Below, one piece after another: positions 1-9,090 of a stretch of DNA of 64,000 nt (position 1 is its first letter; the number at the start of each line of letters is the position of its first letter). The position numbers and the translations under genes are program-made. The notes beneath the pieces were generated by a model, which saw nothing but the letters and a program-made list of their open reading frames with translations, was not told the DNA's origin and made no database searches. The stretch is from an uncultured Thermoguttaceae bacterium (GTDB lineage Bacteria; Planctomycetota; Planctomycetia; Pirellulales; Thermoguttaceae), in NCBI GenBank assembly GCA_938084835.1, contig CALKER010000003.1, positions 62,001 to 126,000 on the forward strand, read 5' to 3'.

Positions 1-1183
1 CCGCCTCTGCGCGGTCGAGGGGGATCACCTGCCAGACAAGATCCCGACGCCACAATCGCTCCACATGAAAGGTGAGATTAGCTACATCGTTGGCATGGGC
101 GTTCCAATTTCTTTCGGCGCCGTACCGGAGCTTGGCCATCAACACAGGCCAACGGCCCTTAGCCAAGAAAATCAGCGCCATCGAGGTCGCAATATATTCG
201 TTGGCCTCGTCCCCACCTTTACCCCGCCAGTGATCGGTGGCCTGTCCTTTTGCGCGGAGGAGCTGTTCGGCCCCAACCCGATACCAATCATGTCGGCCGA
301 TAAACCGCTGTGCTGTCATCCTCCCCACACGCTCTAAGCCATACAGATAGTAAAACCACCAAGCGCCAGGAAGCCCGGGGTTATGAGAGACCGAAAAGAT
401 GTCATCACGCCCCAACCATTGGAAGCCTCGGCGGATAGAATCTAGCCCCGACTCCCCCGCCTGACAACATTGGATTGTCCCGCCTTCCACTGAGGCATCG
501 GGCGGACGCAAACGACCGTTGCAGATGATAAGCGAGCTAATACCGGCCGCCGTCATGCTCCCCGTGCCGAAAAGCCCCTGTCTGTAACCCCAAGAGCCAT
601 CCGGGTTTTGCACACGCTCCCAGTACGCCTTAGCAAGTCTGAAGGTACGAGCATCCACAGCAACACCGGCAAGCTCCGCCTCATACAGGGCAAGCAGGGC
701 AAACTGTGAGTTGGAGTTATCCCCCTGCAGCGCCGGATATCCCCAAGCGCCGGCCGTATTGGGATCGTCCTTAATTTGCGTCTGCTCCAGCCACCGAACA
801 TTGCGTTCAATGATTGGGCGGTCTTTTTCCGGCTCCGCACGGCAAAAAACCATGGTCTGCAAGGCTACTGAGTAAGTTTTCGCCGTTCGATCTAAAGGGA
901 TCTTGCGAAGGTAGGCAAGAGCGGACTGAATGGAAGGATCGGTAGGGTCCACGCCCGCACTGAGGAGCGCCAAAGTACATAAGGCAGTCACACCGCCGGG
1001 ATATCCGGGCTTTTCCGGCCAGGCCCCCTGACGCTGCGTGCGCTTAAGGAAGGCGACAGCTCCATCGATCGCCTGCCGGACATCCTCTGCGGTGACCTCT
1101 GCCCGAGCCCCTGAGCGATCGGCCAATACCCCCGCTAAGCAAAGGGCGAAGATCCAAACGATTTTCCGCCACGCCACAACCAA
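1..1183 (-). CDS. Squalene-cyclase-like repeat protein with DUF4159-type C-terminus (partial, 3' end off window)
   Basis: The frame is open for 394 codons on the minus strand and runs off the left edge, so the C-terminus is missing. It starts with a signal peptide (about residues 3-28, core IVWIFALCLAGVLA). Alpha-toroid repeats of the prenyltransferase/squalene-oxidase type follow, for example QNPDGSWGYRQG, with the first repeat near residue 35. The visible end (LRYGAERNWNAHANDVANLT, then LVWQV) matches the start of the DUF4159 domain that follows such repeats in planctomycetes. I prefer the TTG at 1183 because a GGAGG lies six bases upstream; a GTG at 1177 in the same frame is the alternative. 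Known family members have no proven enzyme activity, and no squalene-cyclase catalytic motif is visible, so a periplasmic structural or binding role is inference. Confidence 0.85.
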   Translation of the reverse strand, partial: MVVAWRKIVWIFALCLAGVLADRSGARAEVTAEDVRQAIDGAVAFLKRTQRQGAWPEKPGYPGGVTALCTLALLSAGVDPTDPSIQSALAYLRKIPLDRTAKTYSVALQTMVFCRAEPEKDRPIIERNVRWLEQTQIKDDPNTAGAWGYPALQGDNSNSQFALLALYEAELAGVAVDARTFRLAKAYWERVQNPDGSWGYRQGLFGTGSMTAAGISSLIICNGRLRPPDASVEGGTIQCCQAGESGLDSIRRGFQWLGRDDIFSVSHNPGLPGAWWFYYLYGLERVGRMTAQRFIGRHDWYRVGAEQLLRAKGQATDHWRGKGGDEANEYIATSMALIFLAKGRWPVLMAKLRYGAERNWNAHANDVANLTFHVERLWRRDLVWQVIPLDRAEA

Positions 1184-1240
1184 CCTTGTCCTCCAACGCT
1201 GAGTAGCCTCAAGCTTGGTACCCTCACAGTTCTGATCAAC

Positions 1241-1265
1241 CGGACCTCATTTCGGTCCGCTTTTT
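1241..1265 (+). terminator. Rho-independent-like hairpin, plus strand, no plus-strand gene upstream
   Basis: CGGACC pairs with GGTCCG across a 7-base loop and is followed by C and five T. The T-run is on the plus strand although both flanking genes are on the minus strand, so what it terminates is unclear. Confidence 0.4.
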
Positions 1266-1320
1266 CTGCCCAGAGCGACCACCGGGCAGCAGCCGCTTGA
1301 ACGCTCTGTTGTCAGCGAGT

Positions 1321-1536
1321 TCATCCACCTTTCTCAATATTTTCTCCCGCCTGCCCCACGGATCCGGGACTGGCTGAAGTGACACCCCCCGTCGATACCC
1401 TCCTCCCACGATGTGATCCTCCTTGGCCCGGATTATGAGTACGCCGACTCATGATCATCATGGTCATAAGCCACCGCACCGCAAGGTAGGCTACCACCAC
1501 ATACAACAAGAAGCGGAGGAGATCGGAAGAATCCAC
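1321..1536 (-). CDS. Possible small single-helix membrane protein
   Basis: This 71-residue reading frame would start at a GTG six bases after a perfect AGGAGG. It has one hydrophobic helix at about residues 5-29 (LLRFLLYVVVAYLAVRW, then Met-rich), followed by a basic Gly/Ser/Arg-rich tail, which suggests an inner-membrane protein with its tail in the cytoplasm. It sits upstream of the DUF4159-type gene on the same strand, 137 bases away, with a hairpin between. I do not recognise the family. A His-rich reading frame overlaps it on the plus strand but has no ribosome-binding site. The call rests on the ribosome-binding site and the helix only. Confidence 0.4.
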   Translation of the reverse strand: MDSSDLLRFLLYVVVAYLAVRWLMTMMIMSRRTHNPGQGGSHRGRRVSTGGVTSASPGSVGQAGENIEKGG

Positions 1537-1879
1537 GCCCAGCCTCCTCAAGTCACCCCAGAACAACCCATAGATTCCAAAAGGTTTCCCAAAGGCCTAA
1601 GGCCTTTGCGATTCCCGCCGAGCGGGATCTTTTTTGGCCTAAGCTCTTGAGCTTTTATCTCACGAAGATTTCTGCAAATTGTGAACGAACTTTCCTGTCC
1701 TGAGATGTTCGCTACTTTTCTTAACCGCGAACTGCCGAGGGGAGCCGCTTCGTCCCAGCCGGGAAGCCCGGCTTTTGCCCCCTTCATTTCCCCAATAACT
1801 TGAGCTTCTCCTAAGAGGAGATCACCCCAGACCAAAACTTGTCGTTCCCGTTGAGCTACCGCCATGCCAGAGCGGAGGC
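1537..1879. other. Gap between PII gene and small membrane protein; two hairpins, no gene
   Basis: The gap holds the 9-bp inverted repeat at 1590-1608 and the terminator-like hairpin at 1613-1635. A 155-codon minus frame crosses it but overlaps the PII gene in another frame and looks random. Confidence 0.5.
1590..1635 (+). terminator. Tandem hairpins with T-run on plus strand
   Basis: CAAAGGCCT and AGGCCTTTG form a near-perfect palindrome at 1590-1608. Directly after it, TCCCGC and GCGGGA pair across CGA (1613-1627), followed by TCTTTTTT. The structure is a good terminator for plus-strand RNA, but no plus-strand gene precedes it. Confidence 0.45.
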
Positions 1880-2203
1880 CTAAGGCTCCAATCGCTCTCC
1901 CGAGAGCGTCGCCGAAACAGGAAGCACAAATATTTTGCCGTCTCCCATGCGACCGGTGCGCGCCGTGGTAATGATCGCGCGAATGACTGCCTCCGCTCGA
2001 TCGTCCTCGACCCATAAGGTCAGCTGCACCTTCGGCAGGTAGGCTAATGAGTATTCGCTTCCGCGATATTCGTCCAGATAGCTTTTTTGTCGACCAAATC
2101 CCTTCACCTCCCGGACCACAATTGCCTCCACACTCTCTCCTGCCAAAGCATTGAGGACCTTCTCCGCCAAAAAAGGCCGAACGATGGCAATGATTTGTTT
2201 CAT
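1880..2203 (-). CDS. P-II family nitrogen regulatory protein (GlnB/GlnK-like)
   Basis: PII proteins are cytoplasmic trimers that sense 2-oxoglutarate and ATP/ADP and control ammonium transport and glutamine synthesis. The 107-residue product begins MKQIIAIVRP. Its T-loop (about residues 37-55) contains EYRGSEY with Tyr46 and Tyr51; Tyr51 is the uridylylation site in E. coli GlnB. The ATP-binding B-loop (TGRMGDGKIFV, residues 83-93) is intact. The C-terminal loop is altered: the usual IRTGE-type segment is reduced to a short SGERLEP ending. An upstream extension of the frame to 2323 is not PII-like, so the ATG at 2203 is chosen, although its ribosome-binding site is weak. No amtB or glnA is adjacent, so its partner is not visible here. 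A dyad at 2386-2412 may regulate it. Confidence 0.93.
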   Translation of the reverse strand: MKQIIAIVRPFLAEKVLNALAGESVEAIVVREVKGFGRQKSYLDEYRGSEYSLAYLPKVQLTLWVEDDRAEAVIRAIITTARTGRMGDGKIFVLPVSATLSGERLEP

Positions 2204-3809
2204 CCCTGCGATCTTTAAGTTTTTCTCACCTAAACCAAGAAGGCTCCTCGGCGGGACCGCGGCCGCTCCGAGCGAGTTTTCGATCTTCGTATCGGAAGGA
2301 CGTAAAACGTTACGATATCTCACAGAATAAAGCCGGCATAAATCCCGACGGGAACCTTCCCATGTAACCGCGGTCTAAGATCTGGGACAACTCATCACGC
2401 ATTTTAGTTGTCAACTCGCAATTATCAGGGGTCAATTCACGGTTTTGGCTAAGCTATCGCTGTGGAGTGAGCCAACCAAAGGTGCAATCCACCGTCCATC
2501 ACTTGGTCAGTTGCAAAAATCCGGTATTATTCCAAGTGAGATCGCCCTTACGTGCTATCGCGCGGGCTTTCTTAGCCTGCTCGAGCTTAACCCCTCGAGC
2601 CGTGTGTGACTTCGGCACCCGAGCTCCATGAGATGATCGTTTGTAGTGAGGAAGCAAGCTCGGTTTACCATTTGGCCCTTTCCGTGGCCAAGGGAACGAG
2701 CGCGAAGGCGGTCTCGTTATCCCAGATCCCTCTGCCCTTTCTTGCAGTCGGAAAGCTCAACGATTATCCGGTCGATGGTCGCCCTCGCACCCATGCGGCG
2801 TCAACGAGGTAACAGGGAAGTAACTCACTCGCCGCCCTTTCCTTGCCGGCGAATTTACAGGAATCCAGAGGAAAATCCGCGGGAAATTTGTGTTCCATCG
2901 TAACCCGCTGTGCCGATGCGAGCTGCCGTTTCACTTTTCCCCAACAAAGTCCTAGCGACTTTCTTGCCCTCAGTCAATCGATGGCAGTCAGCCAAGCCGC
3001 GGCAACGAAGATGACCGAGGCCGATTCGTGACGGTTGTTGCTAAGATTCGGCTCCCAAAAGACCCGCTTTGGCTGAGGAAGGGCCGCCGGCTCCTAGCTC
3101 CTTCCCAAGTCCTGCACTTCCATCCATTAAAGGCAGTACGTTTTCGCCAGTCTAATTGACGAAAGTTAATCACAAGTGGTCCGGTTTTTCTTTCGAATTC
3201 CTACTGCCGGCGGCGGCCACTCCACCCAAGTTTTCAGGCCCTGGGATACAATACCCCCAACAAGGTTGGTTTTTAAGGAGAAGCTAGCACTCTATCGACG
3301 CTGGCGCCCTCATAGTCAATCGACTTACCTTCCCGGAACCTGCCTGGGCAAAGTCCGTCGCTTCAGTCCCGAAGGGGAGCCGTCGGTGCTGACGGACGCC
3401 GGAATAGCAGAGCTTGACCGCCCGAACCGCAACTTTGACCAATAACGTTCCTTCCGGTCGAGGTAAGGGCCGTGCAATCCAAAGAGCGGCCAACCGACAG
3501 GAAAGCCACTTCACTGGAAGAAAAGGTGCGGCGAGGTAACCACGGTTCCAGAATAGTTCCAGGCTGGGTGCCGCGGGAACCTCAAAAAAAAGTAACTTCG
3601 GGAAGACTCCCCGAACAAACTCAATTTTGGCACACCCCGCGAAAAGACCGGGGAAGTGTCTCGGATTGCCTTGCCTTGGTACTTCCGCTAATTTTAATTT
3701 GGAGAGGGCTTCCCCCTGGGATCGAAAGAACCGGATCAAAGCTAATACGGGTATCATATCGTTGTCTGATCGTGACCAAGTTATCGAAGTTTCTTGGAGG
3801 AATAATTCG
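2204..3809. other. Long gap between divergent genes; no supportable gene
   Basis: About 1.6 kb separates the PII gene from the repeat protein. Short frames on both strands have no ribosome-binding site and unnatural composition. The only clear structure is the inverted repeat at 2386-2412. Confidence 0.5.
2386..2412. promoter_or_regulatory. 7-bp perfect dyad upstream of PII gene
   Basis: GACAACT and AGTTGTC are separated by 13 bases. Read on the minus strand the dyad overlaps a TTGACA hexamer (2415-2410), so it could be an operator over a promoter for the PII gene about 180 bases downstream. No convincing -10 box follows at the right distance. Confidence 0.3.
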
Positions 3810-5495
3810 ATGGGCAGTGAGGAAGCTCGTTCGATATCCAAGAGCGGTTCACAACACCCTCAACCGAAATCGCCGTTGGCAGCGCGTGTACAGCGGACTT
3901 CGGATGAGGTTTTTTCTCCTGGACAGACTCACGGATCGACAGTGGCCCGGCAAGTGGCGTCAGGCGCGGCAGGGGGAGTTGGTTCACCCATCTCCGGGGA
4001 GCAGCAAACTGCCGGCATTCCCCCCTTTGCAGAGGGGGGCCGCAGGGGAGCCTTACGCACTTGGGTCTATTCGGCGCTTCGCCAAACGCCCAGTTGGCTG
4101 GTGAGCATGGTTCTCCACATGGTGATGCTCTTGGTATTAGCCCTCATCACTTTACCTCCGCCACCCAGTAACGAGCTTCGTCAACTCGTGGTGGCTCCTG
4201 GTGAAAACGAGCCCGTGGAAATAATGGAGACCTTAGACGAAGCACCGACGTTGATAGATGTTAGTGTCACGGAAGCGGTATTCGAGACACCAGTCCCTCA
4301 GGAACTGGACGTCTCGCCTGCCGATCAGATGGAGGCAGCTGCTGTTTCGGTGCAATTGAGTGATTTCGGGCTGGAGCGAGCACCCCGATCGGATGTGTTG
4401 GGGCAGTTTGGAGCTTTCAGTGGTGACGCTTTCGAAGGTCGGGGATCAGGTAAGGCTAGGCTCCTGGCTGAAGCCGGTGGCACAGAAGGAAGCGAACGCG
4501 CTGTGGCTTTGGCCCTAGAGTGGCTGGCAGCCCATCAAATGCCAGATGGCGGTTGGTCATTCGATCAACGGGTGGTGCCGAATTGTCGAGGCCAATGCCG
4601 ACATCCAGGAGATTTAACAAATGCCAGGATCGGAGCCACCGGTCTTGCGTTACTTCCCTTTCTCGGAGCCGGCCAGACGCATAAGCAAGGCAAATATCGC
4701 CAGCAAGTACAAGCCGGCTTGTATTTTCTCGTCAACCACATGAAGGTAGGGCCGGAAGGCGGAAGTCTTCATGAGCCCGGGGGAGCCATGTACTCTCACG
4801 GTATTGCCGCGATCGCGTTGACTGAGGCCTATGCGATGACGCGCGACAAAGGTTTGTTCGGCCCCGCTCAGCAGGCGCTCAATTACATATGCTATGCTCA
4901 AGATCCGGTGGGAGGTGGCTGGCGGTATCAACCTCGCCAAGCGGGGGATACATCGGTGGTCGGTTGGCAGCTGATGGCCCTCAAAAGTGGACACATGGCT
5001 TATTTGCGGGTCCCGCCTATCACGATTCAACGGGCTATACGTTTTCTCGATTCCGTTCAGGCCAACGATGGGGCTAACTACGGATACGTTGGGCCGGGAC
5101 AAGGTGCTGGGACCACTGCCGTGGGACTTTTGTGCCGCATGTACCTCGGTTGGCCAAAGGACCATCCCGCACTTGAGCGCGGTGTGCGATGGCTCGCCAA
5201 GCAGGGACCATCGAAAACCGACATGTATTACAATTATTACGCAACTCAAGTCCTTCGACACCTGGAGAACGATTTGTGGAAACAGTGGAACAATCAGATG
5301 CGAGATTGGCTCGTCAACACTCAGGCTAAGGAAGGGCACGAACGGGGGAGTTGGTGGGTGGACGGTGGGCATCAAACCGATAAAGGGGGCCGGCTCTACG
5401 TGACATGTATGGCCACCATGATTCTTGAAGTGTACTACCGGCACATGCCTATCTACCGGAAACAAAGCATCGAGGAGTCGTTTCCGCTGGATTAA
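3810..5495 (+). CDS. Membrane-anchored prenyltransferase/squalene-oxidase repeat protein
   Basis: The 561-residue product has a Gln/Ser-rich cytoplasmic N-terminus (1-95), one membrane helix at about 96-115 (WLVSMVLHMVMLLVLALITL), an acidic linker, and from about residue 225 an alpha-toroid of QW-like repeats, for example QMPDGGWSFD, then DPVGGGWRYQP, ANDGANYGYVGPG and ERGSWWVDGG. The toroid fold is shared with squalene-hopene cyclase, but the DXDD catalytic motif is not visible, so a periplasmic or binding function is more likely than cyclisation. The start is fixed by GGAGG at 3796-3800, nine bases before the ATG; the frame is open further upstream to 3627 without a site. It is distantly related to the product encoded at 1-1183. 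Proteins of this type are common in planctomycetes and their function is unknown. Confidence 0.88.
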   Translation: MGSEEARSISKSGSQHPQPKSPLAARVQRTSDEVFSPGQTHGSTVARQVASGAAGGVGSPISGEQQTAGIPPFAEGGRRGALRTWVYSALRQTPSWLVSMVLHMVMLLVLALITLPPPPSNELRQLVVAPGENEPVEIMETLDEAPTLIDVSVTEAVFETPVPQELDVSPADQMEAAAVSVQLSDFGLERAPRSDVLGQFGAFSGDAFEGRGSGKARLLAEAGGTEGSERAVALALEWLAAHQMPDGGWSFDQRVVPNCRGQCRHPGDLTNARIGATGLALLPFLGAGQTHKQGKYRQQVQAGLYFLVNHMKVGPEGGSLHEPGGAMYSHGIAAIALTEAYAMTRDKGLFGPAQQALNYICYAQDPVGGGWRYQPRQAGDTSVVGWQLMALKSGHMAYLRVPPITIQRAIRFLDSVQANDGANYGYVGPGQGAGTTAVGLLCRMYLGWPKDHPALERGVRWLAKQGPSKTDMYYNYYATQVLRHLENDLWKQWNNQMRDWLVNTQAKEGHERGSWWVDGGHQTDKGGRLYVTCMATMILEVYYRHMPIYRKQSIEESFPLD

Positions 5496-5870
5496 GTTTT
5501 CACAAGCCCGCCACTCTTCTCGCCGGTAAAGCGGGGTCCTGGGGTGAGGAGACTCCTCAGAGGCTGAGCCGATTCGGATCTGTTTTTGGCTTCCCTAGGC
5601 AGACAGGGGTGGCGTTAAGCCGTTCGTAAGTTTCGCTGTTCGTCACTTAGTGACGTTTGCCTGGCTTTTGCACAGATCTAACCGCGACGGGATTTTTTGC
5701 AGAGCGGGCACTTTGATAGTATTTGGAAGCCGCCGGAGCCACAGTAAATCTTCAACGGCTTTTCCGACTCGCCCGAGGTTAGGTTTCACTGGTCTCGAGA
5801 TCGAGTTGACGTCTAATGCGGATTCGGGCTGCGAGTCTTTTCAGCTATTGACTGCAGTGAAGATGAATCT
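5496..5870. other. Convergent gap; one short palindrome
   Basis: The gap holds TGAGGAG/CTCCTCA around 5554 and the palindrome at 5641-5655. No gene or strong terminator was seen. Confidence 0.45.
5641..5655. repeat. Perfect short palindrome CGTCACT-T-AGTGACG
   Basis: Seven-base arms around one base lie between two convergent genes. It could be a protein-binding site or a weak hairpin; no T-run follows directly. Confidence 0.3.
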
Positions 5871-8708
5871 TCACCGAGGGACTAATTGGTCGAAAGCCTG
5901 CCTCGCATTGGCGGGCAGGGGACGAACAAGCCGCTCCACAGCGGGATGGCGAAGTCCTTGCCCGGACGGATCAAATAACTCCACCAAACGGACGATTTTT
6001 TCGGCTTGGGGGCGGTCACCTGCGGCAAAAGCAAGGAGGGCGAGGGCGGCTTTTGCCTGGAACCACGGTTCCCTCAGCGGAGGCCCGTCGGCTTCCACTT
6101 GACGCCACAAAGCTCGGGCCTCGCGAATTATTGCGGAAACCGACTCATCGCTGCGGTTTTCAAGCTTGCGAAATGCTTCGCACAGAAGAATCCTTGCTGC
6201 TAACTCGGTGATTTCCGGATCGCGTGGCGCGATGCCAACGAGTGTTCGTGCCTCCCCCAAAGCTTCTGCACAGGTCCCGCCCGCCACGGCACCGCGAAGC
6301 CACAGTCGCGCCAGCTTGTGTGCAAGCTCCGGGTCAAGATTAAAGCGGCGTAATTCCCCGATGGCCCGCAGAAAGCTTCTCAGCGTAGCATCATTGGGAA
6401 CCACGGATCTTTTGTCCAAGTATTGCCACAGTTCCTCCAGAATGACAACAACCACCGCGGGGGATTGTTCGGCCATTTCTCTGGCCACCGCTGCCGACTC
6501 TTCCACCCGACCCGCCATGGCGTATACGAGCAAAGCAAGGCCCTGAATTTGAGGCAGCGTGTGCTCAGGAAGAGGATCTTCCACTGAGAGCAGTTGGGCC
6601 AGGGCGCTTTCGGCCTTTTCGGTATTGGGTGGATCTTCCAGAAGACAAAGACGTGAAGCGAGCAGGCCGGCTTCCACCCACGCGGCGCGTTGTGCGGGGG
6701 GGAGCTTCCCCGGGGTCGATCCTAGCCATCGTAAACAGAGCTCCTCCACGCGCCGCAATGTTTCCTGGGGGCCCGCATACTGCCCGGAAAACCACCGATG
6801 ACACCACCGCGAGACCTCCTCCACCGCAGTAGGAAAGGCCGAGGACGCCACTTCTAACCGCGCAAGCACCTCCACGGCCTCCGTCGCTCGGCCTTCGCCA
6901 AACAACAACCGTGCAAGAAGAACACGCACGGTATCGGCAGTGGCAGAGTTTGGCCACCGACTGAGGTGTTCGCGGCTAAGCTGCATGCACAGTTGAACCG
7001 CTTCCTGAGGGGAAGTGGGCAGTATCGGCAAGCTGGGTGATATGTTCAGAGGCGACCCGCTGTCGCACTCGGCTTGTCTGACCTCCGTCGTCAAGGGGGA
7101 TCCCTGAGCCGCGTCCTCCCTCCGAATTTGAACCGAAGTGGTCCACAAAGCTAAAACTTCACCTGCCTTTCGGAGAGAAAGGAGATGAACTTCTGCGGCC
7201 TGGGGATGATCGGGCTTCCAACAGGCAAGGGCCCGATATCGCGCGCAGGCGGCCAACGGGTGTTCAAATTCGGCACTGACGTTGGCCGCCACAAGAGCAA
7301 GCTCCCAAGCGCGATCGAGAGCTGACTCCTGGAAAGCCAGCTGCACAGCCCGATCATACGCGGCCAGGGCTTCGCCGAAGCGTCTTACATGATAGGCATG
7401 TTCTGCCGCCTGAATGCACAGCTCAAGATTATTTTCCGCCAATTCGGGAATATGGCGGGCGGCCAGGGCCCGCGCCTGGCGAAGATGGCGTGCTCCGTGG
7501 TGTGTCTCGATCAGGGCCAAAAGCCGACGCAGCTCTTCGTTGTAGCGCCGCTTCTCCGAGCCAACCGACAACATTTTGTCCCGTTTCCAAGCTTCGAGGA
7601 TCACCTCGACGCACACGCGGGCAAGCTCGGGCGAATTTTGCAACTCTTCCGAAGATGAGCTCCGCGCCAGCTCGTACGCTTCGGATATCCTCTCCTGCAT
7701 TAAAAGGAGCCGAAGGTGCTCCGCGCGAAAACCCAACATTTCCCGCCGGGGCGGCGACGCGGACTGCCAATGCCGAAGACGTGCATATGCCTCCTCAATA
7801 TTTCGCTCCAATCGAAGGGCCTCTATCTCTTTTAATCGGCTAGGCCATGCCAACCGGTGCTCCCCCGGGAGCCGAGCAAGTTCCGCAAAGATGGCACGGG
7901 CTTCCGCTACGTAAGCTGCGTGATCGGCACTATCCCAGGAAAACATTCGCCCCAGTGCCAGACAACAACGTCCCCTTTGAAAAGCAACTTCCTTCAGCAG
8001 CTCAGCCAACTGATCGGAGGAAAAAATTTCCTCCTCGGTGCCGCGAGCGATAGTCTTGCCGGCAACCGCGCGAATAGCCTCTTCAATCTTCGGCTCTAAG
8101 GACCGAAAGCGCTCTAAAGCCTTACGATACCGGGTGCGAATGTCCTCTCGATCGGAAAGCTCCCGGCCCACGAGCTCGGCTTCTTCGTGCTCAAGCTCGC
8201 TCCATCCCAACAGGATCCTTGCTTCTTCGAAACGGATCCAGACCTGCAGGAGCGGATGGCGTACTTCATCCCCAAGACCAGCGACAACTTTTAGGGCTTC
8301 CCCGAAAAGCCTTTCCCGCTCCGAGCCATAGGCTCCCTGGGCTCGATGGGCGTAAATCCAAGCAAAATGGAGGCCGAAAGTAACTTTCTGACGGAGATCA
8401 CCGCTTTCCTTCTGCAAAAGTTCCCTGCAGTAAGCTTCGGCCAGGTCAAAAAGTCCGCGCTGGCGAAGACCCGTGATTAGAACCTCTTGCCACGAGGGGG
8501 ACACAGCGGGAAAATCGGCCCAAATTGCGGATGCCCCGTCTACTACAAGGGGGGTAGGAACCGATACTTCTCCTGAACGATCATATTGATCAGGTATCTG
8601 GAAAGAAACCGCTAGACTCCCGACCCCCGCGAATAAGGCGGTCAAGTTGATAAAAAACACACACTTTAACACAAAATCGGTTGCCCACACGCAAGACCTG
8701 CCGAACAC
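5871..8708 (-). CDS. Large exported helical-repeat (TPR-like) protein, function unknown
   Basis: The 945-residue product has an N-terminal hydrophobic segment (about residues 13-33, CVFFINLTALFAGVGSLAVS) that could be a signal peptide or anchor. The rest is almost entirely amphipathic helix pairs, with TPR-like units such as HAYHVRRFGEALAAYDRAVQ and DLAEAYCRELLQ. TPR arrays bind peptides or organise complexes; no enzyme domain was seen. The GTG at 8708 gives the longest frame, but a GTG at 8690 has a GGCAGG six bases upstream and may be the true start. The flanking minus-strand gene is over 380 bases away, so no operon is implied. Several planctomycete families of this size carry uncharacterised TPR-like arrays. 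Confidence 0.8.
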   Translation of the reverse strand: MFGRSCVWATDFVLKCVFFINLTALFAGVGSLAVSFQIPDQYDRSGEVSVPTPLVVDGASAIWADFPAVSPSWQEVLITGLRQRGLFDLAEAYCRELLQKESGDLRQKVTFGLHFAWIYAHRAQGAYGSERERLFGEALKVVAGLGDEVRHPLLQVWIRFEEARILLGWSELEHEEAELVGRELSDREDIRTRYRKALERFRSLEPKIEEAIRAVAGKTIARGTEEEIFSSDQLAELLKEVAFQRGRCCLALGRMFSWDSADHAAYVAEARAIFAELARLPGEHRLAWPSRLKEIEALRLERNIEEAYARLRHWQSASPPRREMLGFRAEHLRLLLMQERISEAYELARSSSSEELQNSPELARVCVEVILEAWKRDKMLSVGSEKRRYNEELRRLLALIETHHGARHLRQARALAARHIPELAENNLELCIQAAEHAYHVRRFGEALAAYDRAVQLAFQESALDRAWELALVAANVSAEFEHPLAACARYRALACWKPDHPQAAEVHLLSLRKAGEVLALWTTSVQIRREDAAQGSPLTTEVRQAECDSGSPLNISPSLPILPTSPQEAVQLCMQLSREHLSRWPNSATADTVRVLLARLLFGEGRATEAVEVLARLEVASSAFPTAVEEVSRWCHRWFSGQYAGPQETLRRVEELCLRWLGSTPGKLPPAQRAAWVEAGLLASRLCLLEDPPNTEKAESALAQLLSVEDPLPEHTLPQIQGLALLVYAMAGRVEESAAVAREMAEQSPAVVVVILEELWQYLDKRSVVPNDATLRSFLRAIGELRRFNLDPELAHKLARLWLRGAVAGGTCAEALGEARTLVGIAPRDPEITELAARILLCEAFRKLENRSDESVSAIIREARALWRQVEADGPPLREPWFQAKAALALLAFAAGDRPQAEKIVRLVELFDPSGQGLRHPAVERLVRPLPANARQAFDQLVPR

Positions 8709-9090
8709 GAATTTAAATCTGGTATTCGACGGCTTCCCCCCCGGGTACCTATGAGGTTCCGTCTTAAGAGTTCACCGCATCAAGGTCACCTTTCAACCGC
8801 AAGACAGCTCCCAAAACCCCTCCAGCCTTTCACATTGCTTAGTCCGAATACCGCAGAAGGAAGCAACAACTCCCCTCCTGCCTCCCATTGATTAAGATCC
8901 AACCGCGTAGGAAAGCTAACCCTAAAGGCTAAGCTCCCAATCCTCTGGTCCGATGAGGGGTAAGGCACGCTCCGATCCAATTTTCCCCGGAATTTTAGGG
9001 GTTACAGTGATTCAGACCGGCGGTTTATTCCGACGCAAGGTGATGAACCGGAACCTATCGAGAAACTTGGCTGTCCTACAGGCTTTGCTT
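8709..9090. other. Gap with no recognisable gene
   Basis: It probably contains the promoter of the TPR-like gene and the 3' region of the oxidoreductase gene. No hairpin with a T-run or conserved motif was recognised. Confidence 0.4.

Noticed and set aside
1423..1650. His-rich plus-strand frame of 75 codons
   Set aside because: No ribosome-binding site; it runs through the terminator-like hairpin and is the complement of the more plausible small membrane protein.
1548..2015. 155-codon minus-strand frame
   Set aside because: It overlaps the PII gene in another frame and has an unnatural, Arg/Gly-rich composition.
3284..3841. 185-codon minus-strand frame
   Set aside because: It overlaps the start of the well-supported plus-strand repeat protein, lacks a ribosome-binding site and has no domain traits.
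4650..5465. 271-codon antisense frame inside the repeat protein gene
   Set aside because: It is a mirror of a strongly coding region on the plus strand.
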